From contig NZ_PTPX01000010.1 of NCBI RefSeq assembly GCF_003260095.1, positions 1-64,000 of the forward strand: a stretch of DNA of 64,000 nt, written 5' to 3'. The DNA is from Glaesserella australis (GTDB lineage: Bacteria > Pseudomonadota > Gammaproteobacteria > Enterobacterales > Pasteurellaceae). Position 1 is the stretch's first letter; every line of letters starts with the position of its first letter. The notes beneath the pieces were generated by a model that saw only the letters and a program-made list of their open reading frames with translations, did no database searches and was not told the origin of the DNA. Positions 1-9,308 of the stretch are shown one piece after another. The translations under genes were made by a program, and so were the position numbers.

Positions 1-96
1 AGTTAACATTTAATTGATTGATTTTAAATCATTTTATAATTTACATTTTATAAATAATATAGAAACAACCGTTCTAATATAATATTAGATGTAAAT

Positions 97-126
97 AACC
101 CAGCTATTCGCTGGGTTTTGTTTTTT
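97..126 (+). terminator. Rho-independent terminator of a gene left of the window
   Basis: An 8-bp perfect stem (AACCCAGC / GCTGGGTT) with a 5-nt loop is followed by TTGTTTTTT. No gene in the window precedes it, so it probably ends a transcript entering from the left. Confidence 0.75.
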
Positions 127-197
127 AATCATTTGAAAATAAACCTTAGCAAGTGACAAAATGATAGCAAACATTAACAAATATTTTGCTATATCTT

Positions 198-206
198 ACC
201 GCTTGT
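198..206 (-). repeat. DNA uptake signal, Apl type
   Basis: Complete ACAAGCGGT core on the minus strand, in the intergenic region ahead of xseA. This is the uptake sequence of the A. pleuropneumoniae branch of Pasteurellaceae. Confidence 0.8.
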
Positions 207-293
207 ATTATTTAAATTGTTTTTATAAATAGAGTTCAAACACTCATTTTGTTAAAATGCGCCACTAACTCTCTTATCTAATATAGCAATTCT

Positions 294-1757
294 ATGCAAA
301 ACAATATTCTCACCATTAGCCAGCTCAACTATTCCGTCAAACAGATGCTTGAAGTGGAATTCGGTAGTGTTTGGCTGATCGGCGAAATTTCCAACTTTTC
401 TCAACCTGTTTCGGGGCATTGGTATTTGACCTTGAAAGATGAGCAAGCTCAGGTTCGCTGTGCGATGTTCCGAATGAAAAATATGCGAGTGAATTTTCGT
501 CCGCAAAACGGAATGCAAGTATTGGTTCGAGCGAATGTGAGTTTGTATGAGCCTCGTGGCGATTATCAGGTGATTATTGAGACGATGCAGCCTGCTGGCG
601 ACGGCTTGTTGCAACAGGAATTTGAGCAACTCAAAATGAAACTGGCAGGCTTAGGACTATTTGCTCAAGAGCATAAAAAGCCGATCCCAGCTTTTGTAAA
701 ACGGGTGGGGATTATCACTTCATCAAGCGGTGCGGCGTTGCAAGATATGTTACAAATTTTGGCACGGCGAGATCCAAGCCTTGAAATTGTGATCTATCCA
801 ACGCTTGTGCAAGGTAAAGAAGCAACGGCAGAAATTGTGCGAATGATTGAGCTGGCGAATGTGCGACAAGAGTGTGATGTGCTGATTGTCGGGCGTGGCG
901 GCGGTTCGTTGGAAGATTTGTGGTGTTTTAATGAAGAAGCCGTGGCTTGGGCGATTTATCATTCGCAGTTGCCGATTATCAGTGCAGTTGGTCACGAAAC
1001 GGACGTTACCATTGCCGACTTTGTGGCAGATTTAAGGGCGCCAACACCGTCAGCGGCGGCAGAGTTGGTCAGCCGAGATCAGCAAGAATTACGCCGTCAG
1101 TTGCAACATCAATTCGATAAAATCAGTTTGGCTTTTGATCGTCTTTGGGGCGAAAAATTGGCTCGATTTGACCGCTTGCAACTACGTTTACAAGCACAAC
1201 ACCCAGCCAAACAGCTCCAACAACAGCAGTTTCAACTTCAACAGTTGGAAAGACGCATTATTCGTGGCGTTTCTTACCGCTTGCAACAGCAACAACAGAG
1301 ATTGGCTCAACTGTCGCAACGGCTTCAACTGCAACACCCACAACGCCAGTTGCAACAACAAGCTCAACAGTTGCAACGTTTAGAAAAACAGGCGAAACAA
1401 CAGATTGAACAGTTGCTACTCAAAAAACAACAACGTTGGAAAACCGTTGTGCAACGTGTTGAACGCAATCCTCTGCCTTATCATCTTGCGGAACAAACGC
1501 AACAGTGGCATAAATTTGAGCAACGTTTGCATTATGCAATGGAGAAAAAATTGAGCCAACATCGCCAACGTTTCCAAACGCTTTGTACTCAATTAGACAG
1601 TTTAAGCCCGCTTGCCGTTTTAGCGAGAGGTTACTCTGTCACGCAAAATCAGCAGGGGAAAGCGGTGTTGTCAAGTAAAGATATTTCGATTGGAGAAAAT
1701 ATTGTAACTAGTTTAGCTCAAGGGAGTATAGTAAGTCAGGTGGTTGAAATTAGATAA
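294..1757 (+). CDS. xseA: Exodeoxyribonuclease VII large subunit
   Basis: Large catalytic subunit of exonuclease VII, which degrades single-stranded DNA to oligonucleotides in the cytoplasm; the small subunit XseB is not in the window. The N-terminal OB-fold (about residues 10-105) begins with the typical [13 protein letters not shown] stretch. The nuclease core carries [16 protein letters not shown] and [20 protein letters not shown]. The C-terminal third is a glutamine-rich coiled coil with two related blocks built on LQxQHPxxQLQQQ, and the enzyme ends in the usual [13 protein letters not shown] segment. At 487 residues it is about 30 longer than I recall for the E. coli protein, mostly in the coiled coil. 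Convergent with the next gene across a shared terminator. Confidence 0.96.
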   Translation: MQNNILTISQLNYSVKQMLEVEFGSVWLIGEISNFSQPVSGHWYLTLKDEQAQVRCAMFRMKNMRVNFRPQNGMQVLVRANVSLYEPRGDYQVIIETMQPAGDGLLQQEFEQLKMKLAGLGLFAQEHKKPIPAFVKRVGIITSSSGAALQDMLQILARRDPSLEIVIYPTLVQGKEATAEIVRMIELANVRQECDVLIVGRGGGSLEDLWCFNEEAVAWAIYHSQLPIISAVGHETDVTIADFVADLRAPTPSAAAELVSRDQQELRRQLQHQFDKISLAFDRLWGEKLARFDRLQLRLQAQHPAKQLQQQQFQLQQLERRIIRGVSYRLQQQQQRLAQLSQRLQLQHPQRQLQQQAQQLQRLEKQAKQQIEQLLLKKQQRWKTVVQRVERNPLPYHLAEQTQQWHKFEQRLHYAMEKKLSQHRQRFQTLCTQLDSLSPLAVLARGYSVTQNQQGKAVLSSKDISIGENIVTSLAQGSIVSQVVEIR

Positions 1758-1776
1758 CTACATGAATAATCAAGAA

Positions 1777-1816
1777 AAATAGGGTTAAAGCAATCTATAA
1801 AGCTTTAACCCTATTT
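1777..1816. terminator. Bidirectional terminator between xseA and the afuA-like gene
   Basis: Perfect 15-bp stem (AAATAGGGTTAAAGC and its complement) with a 10-nt loop lies between two convergent genes. The T-rich tail is better on the minus strand (TATTTTTCTT). Confidence 0.8.
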
Positions 1817-1839
1817 AGTCATTATTCTTCAATGATAAT

Positions 1840-2877
1840 TTATTTGGCTAATTTGATTTCAGATACCCACTTATCAATCAAACGTTTACCCTCATCGCTT
1901 GAGCCAAAACGATCATAGTCAATATCAATCAACTTGATCTTATCTAATTTTGGCGACAATGGCGATACGGCAGCATTAACATTTGTTGGGGTTTGATAAA
2001 CGCCATGATCACGCCAAGGAATTTCTTGTACATCTTTAGAAAGCACCCAATCCATAAATAGTTTTGCGTTTTCTAAATTGCGAGCGCCTTTAATGATACT
2101 TACACCACCTAATGCATAACCTACACCATCTTTTGGTAATACATAGTCAACAGGGGCACCATTCTCTTTTTCTGTGGCATAGCCATGAACAAAGCCAACG
2201 GTTGCTGTACTTTCTCCACGAGAAAGATTTGTAGTGACAAGAGTGCTTTTTACATATTGAGAAATATTTGAATCCAACTGCTTTAAGTAAGCAAAAGTTT
2301 TTTCTTCACCCCAAAGTTGAATTAACGTCACCATCATTGTATACATGGTTCCCGAACTGCGTGGATCAGATAGCTGGACTTCACCTTGTAAACGTTTATC
2401 TAACAAGTCATGCCATTTTTGCGGGGTCGGAATGCCTAACTGTTTTAATTTTTCGGTATTTATACCAAAGCCGAGTACCATTAAGTAGGCTGCAGATGTG
2501 TATTTTCCTTTTTCACTATCCATTAAGGATTTAAACTGTGGCAAAATTTCTGCTTGTAAAGGAGAACGATAAGCTTCTAGCAGTCCTAATTGTCCTGCCT
2601 GAAAATGTGGTTCAATCGTTCCACCATACCAAATATCTGCCTGCGGATTTTCTTTTTCTGCTTTTAATTTACCTAAAATTGTCCCTGTACCACCGTGAAT
2701 AAATTGAGTGTCAACGTTATATTTCTGTGAAAAACGTTTTGTTAAATCTTCACAGACTTTATTTTGAACACCACAATATACAGTAAGTTTACCTTCTGCT
2801 TGTGCAGAATTAGATAAAAGTAGGGGAGAAACAAAACAAATGCTGACAAATAATTTTTTTAGATTAAATAATTTCAT
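1840..2877 (-). CDS. AfuA-like periplasmic binding protein, orphan paralogue
   Basis: Extracellular solute-binding protein of the AfuA/FbpA cluster (345 residues), with a signal peptide ending ...NSAQA before EGKLTVYC. Start taken at 2877 because AGGTGG lies 6 nt upstream; an upstream ATG would lack a ribosome site. It is clearly homologous along its length to AfuA at 25068-26102 (shared QADxWYGGT, YTSA, LQLSDPxSSGT-like and RKRLIDKWV-like blocks). At the HDYSTEK motif of AfuA this protein has HGYATEK, and at GYELGGVS it has GYALGGVS. Two residues I recall as sugar-phosphate contacts in AfuA are therefore replaced. No permease or ATPase is adjacent; it may borrow AfuBC (28366-31465) or another system. 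Ligand unknown; a metal chelate or a different organophosphate are possibilities. Confidence 0.85.
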   Translation of the reverse strand: MKLFNLKKLFVSICFVSPLLLSNSAQAEGKLTVYCGVQNKVCEDLTKRFSQKYNVDTQFIHGGTGTILGKLKAEKENPQADIWYGGTIEPHFQAGQLGLLEAYRSPLQAEILPQFKSLMDSEKGKYTSAAYLMVLGFGINTEKLKQLGIPTPQKWHDLLDKRLQGEVQLSDPRSSGTMYTMMVTLIQLWGEEKTFAYLKQLDSNISQYVKSTLVTTNLSRGESTATVGFVHGYATEKENGAPVDYVLPKDGVGYALGGVSIIKGARNLENAKLFMDWVLSKDVQEIPWRDHGVYQTPTNVNAAVSPLSPKLDKIKLIDIDYDRFGSSDEGKRLIDKWVSEIKLAK

Positions 2878-3002
2878 TAAATACCACCTAATCATGCAGA
2901 ACTAGTTTGAGAAGTGTAACATCTATGCTACATTTTTGAAATAACTATATCGTGAGTTTTATGGTAAAATTGCAATAATTTAATCTATTAAAATAATTGG
3001 CT

Positions 3003-3713
3003 ATGCAACTTAATCAAATTCACATCATTCTCGTAGAAACCTCTCATAGTGGCAATATTGGCTCTGCTGCACGTGCTATGAAAACAATGGGGATAAAAAA
3101 CCTTCGTTTAGTTTTACCTAAACAATCAATTGATGAACAGGCCATTTCACTTGCTGCAGGCGCAAGTGATGTTCTTGAGCATGCTCAATATTATGAAACT
3201 TTTGATGAAGCTATTGCAGATTGTCAGCTAGTGATTGGAACAAGTGCGAGATTAAGACATTTGCAAAATAGTCTCATTGAGCCAAGACAATGTGGTGAAA
3301 TGGCAATTCAAAGAGCAGTTCAAGGTAAAGTTGCGATTGTGTTTGGAAGGGAGCGAGTTGGACTAACCAATGAAGAATTACTCAAATGCCATTATCATTT
3401 AAATTTTCCAACCAACCCTGAATATGGTTCACTCAATTTAGCCATGGCGGTACAGCTCGCGTGTTATGAAATTCGTATGGCTTGGATTGCATTGCAAAAT
3501 AATCCTAGAATCAAGCCGCTTGTCGAGTATCCAAATCATGAAGCTTTAGAGCATTTTTTCCAACATACTGAACGACTGTATAAAGAACTTGGATTTATAC
3601 GTAATGATACAGTTATGTTGAAATTAAGACGTCTGTATCAACGTGCAGAATTAGAAACAAACGAATTAAACTTGTTAAGGGGAATGTTAACAGCCGTTGA
3701 AAAGTATAGGTAA
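3003..3713 (+). CDS. trmJ: tRNA (cytidine/uridine-2'-O-)-methyltransferase TrmJ
   Basis: SPOUT-family methyltransferase that 2'-O-methylates position 32 of certain tRNAs, using S-adenosylmethionine. The first conserved block is VETSHSGNIGSAARAMKTMG near the N-terminus. The later knot-forming motifs are IVFGRERVGLTNEEL and YGSLNLAMAVQLACYE. Start set at ATG 3003 because the E. coli family member begins at the same point; a TTG codon 6 bases upstream (2997) is in frame but adds only two residues. No clear Shine-Dalgarno is visible at either. 236 residues, normal for the family. Divergent from the AfuA-like gene and ended by its own terminator. Confidence 0.95.
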   Translation: MQLNQIHIILVETSHSGNIGSAARAMKTMGIKNLRLVLPKQSIDEQAISLAAGASDVLEHAQYYETFDEAIADCQLVIGTSARLRHLQNSLIEPRQCGEMAIQRAVQGKVAIVFGRERVGLTNEELLKCHYHLNFPTNPEYGSLNLAMAVQLACYEIRMAWIALQNNPRIKPLVEYPNHEALEHFFQHTERLYKELGFIRNDTVMLKLRRLYQRAELETNELNLLRGMLTAVEKYR

Positions 3714-3751
3714 CATATAATCTTATTCAATTGTATTAAATCGATCTATTT

Positions 3752-3788
3752 AAGGACTGAGTGTTGCTTGCACTTGGTCCTTTTATTT
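3752..3788 (+). terminator. Terminator after trmJ
   Basis: Twelve-pair stem (AAGGACTGAGTG / CACTTGGTCCTT, two G-U pairs) with a 7-nt loop and a TTTTATTT tail. Confidence 0.75.
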
Positions 3789-3925
3789 AATACTTATAGG
3801 TTTATAAATATATTTCAATACACTCATTAAAATGTAATTATTTCTTTACATGGTAATAAATATTTTACAATCTGATTTTTTCTCTGCTAGAATGCACCCC
3901 TTTTCTAAATGTTTTGAGGTTTATA

Positions 3926-5134
3926 ATGAAAAATAGAACATTCGGTAGTGCATTAATTGTTGCAGGGACAACGATTGGTGCTGGTATGTTGGCGATGCCA
4001 TTAACATCAGCAGAGATGGGTTTTGGTTATACATTAATTTTGTTATTTGCACTTTGGGGATTGCTCTCTTATAGTGCGTTGCTATTTGTAGAAGCCTATC
4101 AAAAAGCTGAACGTAAAGATGCGGGTATTGCGACTTTAGCCGAGCAGCATTTTGGTATGGCTGGCCGTGTATTAGCAACGCTTTCTCTTGTGATTTTTAT
4201 GTATGCAATACTGACAGTCTATGCTTTAGGCGGTGGTAGTTTATTAGCGCCCTTCTTAACTTTTATGGGAGAAAATGCCGAAACAACTGCAATTATTCTC
4301 TTTGTATTAATTTTGGCGATCTCTGTTACAGTTGGAACTTCAGCAGTTGATGCTTTCACTCGCTTACTATTTATCATCAAAATTGCTGTGTTCTGCTTTG
4401 TTTTATTCATGATGTTACCAAAAGTGACATTAGAAAATTTAGGTGCGATGCCGTTACAATATCTATTAATTATTTCTGCAAGCCCGGTATTCTTTACGTC
4501 TTTTGGCTTCCATGTAGTTATTCCAAGTATCAATAGCTATTTAGATGGAGATATTCGCCGTTTACGTATCGCGATTATTGTCGGTACAGCGATTCCATTG
4601 GTTGCTTATATTTTGTGGCAAATGGCAACACACGGCGTATTTAGTCAAGTTCAGTTTGTAGAAATTGTTAGACAAGATCCGACACTAAATGGATTAGTTG
4701 TAGCAACTTACCAAGCGACTGGTAGCGAATTTATTAGTGGTGCAGTCCGTATTTTCTCAGCGCTTGCATTAATTACATCTTTCTTAGGGGTAGCTTTAGC
4801 ATTAGTAGATTGTTTAGATGACTTACTTAAACGTGTAAATATTAGTGCAAATAGACTTTCTCTTAGTTTATTGACATTTGCTCCTGTACTTTTATTTGCA
4901 CTATTCTATCGAGATTTCTTATCAGTATTAACCTATGCGGGTCAAATGTTTACTTTCTATGGCTTAGTATTACCAGTTGGAATCGTTTGGATGCTGAGAC
5001 GAAAATTTCCTGGCTTACCATATCGTGTTATGGGCGGAAGTTTAGGTTTGCTCTTAGCATTAGTACTAGGATTACTCATTATGAATGTCCCATTCTTAAT
5101 TGAAAATGGACTATTACCAAAAGTAGTTGGCTAA
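3926..5134 (+). CDS. tyrP: Aromatic amino acid permease, TyrP type
   Basis: Inner-membrane proton symporter of the hydroxy/aromatic amino acid permease (HAAAP) family, most like the tyrosine permease TyrP. It opens with GSALIVAGTTIGAGMLAMPL, the hallmark first helix, and has about 11 hydrophobic segments over 402 residues. SFGFHVVIPSINSYL in the middle is also typical. Start chosen at ATG 3926, with TGAGG 6-10 nt upstream, rather than the in-frame TTG at 3914. Monocistronic between two terminators. Substrate choice (tyrosine rather than tryptophan) is inferred from overall similarity and is less certain than the family. Confidence 0.88.
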   Translation: MKNRTFGSALIVAGTTIGAGMLAMPLTSAEMGFGYTLILLFALWGLLSYSALLFVEAYQKAERKDAGIATLAEQHFGMAGRVLATLSLVIFMYAILTVYALGGGSLLAPFLTFMGENAETTAIILFVLILAISVTVGTSAVDAFTRLLFIIKIAVFCFVLFMMLPKVTLENLGAMPLQYLLIISASPVFFTSFGFHVVIPSINSYLDGDIRRLRIAIIVGTAIPLVAYILWQMATHGVFSQVQFVEIVRQDPTLNGLVVATYQATGSEFISGAVRIFSALALITSFLGVALALVDCLDDLLKRVNISANRLSLSLLTFAPVLLFALFYRDFLSVLTYAGQMFTFYGLVLPVGIVWMLRRKFPGLPYRVMGGSLGLLLALVLGLLIMNVPFLIENGLLPKVVG

Positions 5135-5160
5135 TAACTTAATTTATTGCTATTAAATAA

Positions 5161-5200
5161 AAAATCCTTACAAATTTACTTGTAAGGATTTTTCTTTTTT
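5161..5200 (+). terminator. Terminator after tyrP
   Basis: Perfect 13-bp stem (AAAATCCTTACAA and complement), 6-nt loop, then CTTTTTT. The leading A-run may let it also stop minus-strand transcripts from ygiM. Confidence 0.85.
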
Positions 5201-5255
5201 CATACCAAATACAGTACTTGTGCAACAGCTATAGAATATCGTAATTTATATTAAA

Positions 5256-5864
5256 TTACGCCCATCCGTTATTACGTTTACGTCTTGGTAAAAGTGCAGG
5301 GATAAGTAAACCTAATAATAATCCTACACCTAATACAGAACCGCCATAAATAAAATATTGAATCATGATCTCTCGTGAAGAAGCATCTTGAATAGCTTCT
5401 AAATCACGATTCTTATTTTTAAGAATATCTAACTCACGCTTTAATTGTGCATTTTGTTCTAATAATTCACTACTTTGCTGATCTGCCTGCTGTGTACGAC
5501 GTTGCATTTCTGCAGTACGTTGTTGCCAATCTTTGTCAATACTATTTAATTTGGTCGTTAGCTCTTGAACTTTCTGCTGTAACTGTGGGGTTAGTTCTTT
5601 TGAACTTGGTGTTGATGTTAATTCACTATTAAGAATCCATGCTTCACGGTTTTTACTATCACGAACGAGAGAATAACGTTCTTTTTTATCAATTAATGTC
5701 ACTTTTTCACCAGCTTGAATAGCACCTGAAATTTTAAATTGATCACCAGGTCCTTTGCGCAAATAAGTACTAAGATTTTCTGTAACATATTGGGTTTCAG
5801 CTAATGTAGGAAGTGAGACACTAAAAAGTAAAGTTGCAAGTAATGCCGAGAGATGTTTTTGCAT
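5256..5864 (-). CDS. ygiM: SH3-domain membrane protein YgiM
   Basis: Membrane-anchored protein of unknown biochemical role, of the YgiM family (SH3-like domain plus C-terminal anchor). Signal peptide at residues 1-22 (ends TLAETQYV). A bacterial SH3 domain spans about 25-85 with the STYLRKGPGDQFKISGAIQAGEKV signature region. A coiled coil at about 95-165 is rich in Q, E, L and K. One transmembrane helix near 170-190 is followed by a basic tail (PRRKRNNGWA). 202 residues, close to the E. coli protein. It lies just downstream of the phosphate-transporter terminator, so it is probably transcribed on its own. Confidence 0.85.
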   Translation of the reverse strand: MQKHLSALLATLLFSVSLPTLAETQYVTENLSTYLRKGPGDQFKISGAIQAGEKVTLIDKKERYSLVRDSKNREAWILNSELTSTPSSKELTPQLQQKVQELTTKLNSIDKDWQQRTAEMQRRTQQADQQSSELLEQNAQLKRELDILKNKNRDLEAIQDASSREIMIQYFIYGGSVLGVGLLLGLLIPALLPRRKRNNGWA

Positions 5865-5886
5865 AAGATTCCTTAATAAAAAATAA

Positions 5887-5914
5887 AAGAAAAGTGCGAT
5901 AACGCACTTTTCTT
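5887..5914 (-). terminator. Terminator of the pit operon
   Basis: Twelve-bp perfect stem (AAGAAAAGTGCG / CGCACTTTTCTT) with an ATAA loop. Read on the minus strand it is followed by TTTTATTT, 16 bases after the stop codon of the phosphate permease. Confidence 0.85.
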
Positions 5915-5929
5915 CAGTTTAACAAAAAA

Positions 5930-7192
5930 TTAATAAAAAATAGCGCTTAAAATATAAAAGATAATAATTGAGAAGAATGCACCAGCAGGTAGTGTAACTA
6001 CCCATGATGCCACAATATTACGAATCACATTTAAGTTTAATGCAGCAATACCGCGAGCAAAGCCTACACCTAAGACCGCACCCACCAAAGTTTGTGTGGT
6101 TGAGATTGGTAAACCTGTACCTGAAGCAACCACAACGGTCATTGCTGTCGCAAATTCTGCAGAGAATCCACGGCTTGGCGTTAAATCGGTAATACCTGTA
6201 CCAATGGTACCCATTACTTTATAACCCATTACGGCTAAACCAACAACAATACCAGTTGCACCTAATGGTAAAATCCATGGGGCAAGTGTCGATTTAGCTT
6301 GAATAACACCACCGTTTTCAATTACAGATACTACCGCAGACAAAGGACCGATAGCATTCGCAACGTCATTTGAACCATGTGCAAAAGCCATAGAACAAGC
6401 AGTTAATAGCATTAAAATACTAAATACTTTTTCTACGCCACCAAAGGTACCACCTTGAACACGATTAGCAAAAGATTCACTACGGAAGTAGAAGAAACAT
6501 GCAATGATAGAAATAACAGAAATAGTGCTTGAAATCAGTAAAGTTTCAGTCATTGTCAAGTGTAACCCAACATGTTTTAACCCTTTTGTCATGGTTACAA
6601 TACTTAAAATGAACGTGGTTAACCCCATATAGAATGGACCATATTTTTGGGCATTTTTCATAGGGTTTTCGGTATCAAAGATTAATTTTTGTGTACTGGT
6701 AAAAATAGCATATGCAATAATCCCTGATACGACTGGTGTGACGAACCAGCTTCCAACGATACCTGATAAATCACCCCAATGAACTGCTTCAGAGCCAATA
6801 GTGACTAAGGCAAAACCGATAATAGCACCAATAATTGAGTGAGTAGTAGATACTGGCCAGCCCATTTTTGATGCAATAAGTAACCATGTTCCTGCAGCAA
6901 AAAGAGCGGACATCATGCCTAATACTAAAGTATCTGGTCGACCTGAAAATTGGTGGATATCAATAATACCACTCTTGATGGTTTCAGTGACTTCACCACC
7001 TGCTAAATAAGCACCTGCAAATTCAAATACCATTGCAACTAAAATTGCTTGTTTAGCAGTGATTGTACCTGAACCTACGGAAGTTCCCATCGCATTTGAT
7101 ACGTCATTTGCGCCGATACCAAACGCCATGAAAAAGCCAAAAATTGCGGTAATAATAATAATTAGTGAACCATATTGTTGAATCAGTTCCAT
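5930..7192 (-). CDS. pit: Inorganic phosphate transporter, PiT family
   Basis: Low-affinity phosphate (metal-phosphate) symporter of the inner membrane. The two inverted PiT signature repeats are present: GANDVSNAMGTSVGSG near residue 27 and GSNDVANAIGPLSAV near 275. About 10 membrane segments. At 420 residues it is shorter than E. coli PitA and more like the Haemophilus-type permease. The DUF47 gene lies 12 bases upstream and is surely cotranscribed. No Pho box was recognised. Confidence 0.92.
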   Translation of the reverse strand: MELIQQYGSLIIIITAIFGFFMAFGIGANDVSNAMGTSVGSGTITAKQAILVAMVFEFAGAYLAGGEVTETIKSGIIDIHQFSGRPDTLVLGMMSALFAAGTWLLIASKMGWPVSTTHSIIGAIIGFALVTIGSEAVHWGDLSGIVGSWFVTPVVSGIIAYAIFTSTQKLIFDTENPMKNAQKYGPFYMGLTTFILSIVTMTKGLKHVGLHLTMTETLLISSTISVISIIACFFYFRSESFANRVQGGTFGGVEKVFSILMLLTACSMAFAHGSNDVANAIGPLSAVVSVIENGGVIQAKSTLAPWILPLGATGIVVGLAVMGYKVMGTIGTGITDLTPSRGFSAEFATAMTVVVASGTGLPISTTQTLVGAVLGVGFARGIAALNLNVIRNIVASWVVTLPAGAFFSIIIFYILSAIFY

Positions 7193-7204
7193 TATTTACA
7201 TCCT

Positions 7205-7885
7205 CTATGAACGAGCTAACATCAACTCAATACGTGAGCCGATACGTTGTGCTTGATCTGCAAGGACACCGACCCATTCAATAATTTTATATAAGAACAT
7301 AATATCAATAGGATTATATTGTTCTTCAATACTAAGCATTGCTTTACGTAATACAATTTGAAGCTGATCAGTATCATCTTCAATAGTATCTAATTCAAGA
7401 ATCATATTATTGACGAAATTGAGTTCTCGTCCACGGAAACCCGTTTCCAATAAGTGATCCATTTCATTAATGACTTTATCAACATGAATTGTTGCATCTA
7501 AGCTTCTACTTAAGAATTGTTGGAATACGCTTTGAATTTCACCTGGAATCATTAATTGACGACCAATGATTCTGCCAGAAATATCTTTAGCATAGTTAGC
7601 TAACTTATCTAATTGTGTAACTAATTCGAGTAAGTCTGTACGTTCTACAGGCATAAATAAACCGCGCGGTGACTTCAAACGAATCTCACGTTTTAATGTA
7701 TCGGCGCGGTGTTCTAAATCAATAATTTTACGACGGATTTCTTCTGCTTCATTCCATTCATTTTTGAATGTAGATTCAAAAAATGGAACAAGTAGTCCAC
7801 AACATTCAGTCACTTTTTTCGAGTGCTGCTGTAATGGTTTGAGTGGCGATTGTGCGAATAATCCTAAAATATTATTCATTGCCAT
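7205..7885 (-). CDS. DUF47 / PhoU-like phosphate transport accessory protein
   Basis: Cytoplasmic all-helical protein of the TIGR00153/DUF47 family, distantly related to PhoU and usually encoded next to PiT permeases, where it is thought to modulate phosphate transport. Typical segments are EEIRRKIIDLEHRADTLKRE and the C-terminal LYKIIEWVGVLADQAQRIGSR. Start set at ATG 7885 because GGAGAG lies 7 nt upstream; an upstream codon in the same frame has no ribosome site, and another ATG lies two codons in. 226 residues. First gene of the two-gene pit operon. Confidence 0.9.
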   Translation of the reverse strand: MAMNNILGLFAQSPLKPLQQHSKKVTECCGLLVPFFESTFKNEWNEAEEIRRKIIDLEHRADTLKREIRLKSPRGLFMPVERTDLLELVTQLDKLANYAKDISGRIIGRQLMIPGEIQSVFQQFLSRSLDATIHVDKVINEMDHLLETGFRGRELNFVNNMILELDTIEDDTDQLQIVLRKAMLSIEEQYNPIDIMFLYKIIEWVGVLADQAQRIGSRIELMLARS

Positions 7886-7987
7886 ATTGTATCTCTCCAA
7901 AAAAATTTAACATAAATGATTCACTTAACTTGCAAACCGTGGCGAATTTTACAGGATGTTTTTAAGAAGATCACGGATTAATCTCTC

Positions 7988-7996
7988 ACAAGCGGT
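7988..7996 (+). repeat. DNA uptake signal, Apl type
   Basis: Complete ACAAGCGGT core in the pit/pheS intergenic region. Confidence 0.8.
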
Positions 7997-8100
7997 AAGA
8001 TTTTATGATTTTTTTGCAAGATAAGAACAAAAAACATCCAGAGCATTTTTTCTAACATATGGAAATCAATAACTTAATTTCGTTTTCTCACACATTTAAA

Positions 8101-8129
8101 TTTACAATATTTCTTATACATATTATTAT
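8101..8129 (+). promoter_or_regulatory. Predicted sigma-70 promoter of pheST-ihfA
   Basis: TTTACA at 8101-8106, 17-base spacer, TATTAT at 8124-8129. Predicted start near 8136, giving a leader of about 55 bases. The leader shows no terminator or phenylalanine-rich leader peptide of the E. coli pheM type. Confidence 0.6.
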
Positions 8130-8182
8130 TCAAAGCACTATGCCTATCGTTTTGGGGCGTTATTTTTAGTATGAAAATTTAG

Positions 8183-9175
<993 letters not shown>

Positions 9176-9183
9176 TCTTTTAA

Positions 9184-9255
9184 GGACACACGCAGTGTGT
9201 CCCTACCATATCAATAGCGTATTTCTCACTTTGTAGGGACACACTGCGTGTGTCC
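9184..9255. repeat. Inverted repeat of the GTAGGGACACAC family
   Basis: Two 23-base arms, perfectly complementary (9184-9206 and 9233-9255), flank 26 AT-rich bases between pheS and pheT. Each arm is itself nearly palindromic (GGACACAC..GTGTGTCC). The same arm occurs twice more at 43943-44023 between moaA and moaC, in the opposite arrangement. This looks like a dispersed miniature repeat of the genome. Confidence 0.85.
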
Positions 9256-9261
9256 GTTATA

Positions 9262-9270
9262 ACAAGCGGT
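9262..9270 (+). repeat. DNA uptake signal, Apl type
   Basis: Complete ACAAGCGGT core between pheS and pheT, just after the inverted repeat. Confidence 0.8.
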
Positions 9271-9308
9271 GAAATTTGTAGAAAATTTTACAAAATAGGA
9301 TAGAAATA

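Noticed and set aside
252..629. 125-codon antisense reading frame overlapping the start of xseA
   Set aside because: xseA has intact family motifs over the same bases; the antisense product has no recognisable domain and no ribosome site.
5881..5914. H. influenzae-type uptake signal (AAGTGCGGT) in the pit terminator
   Set aside because: The core reads AAGTGCGAT / AAGTGCGTT; the window's complete uptake signals are all of the Apl type, so this is just the terminator stem.
8140..8169. A 9-codon reading frame ending Tyr-Phe in the pheS leader, as a possible attenuation leader peptide
   Set aside because: It has only one phenylalanine codon, no ribosome site, and no terminator or alternative hairpin follows; E. 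coli pheM has a run of Phe codons.
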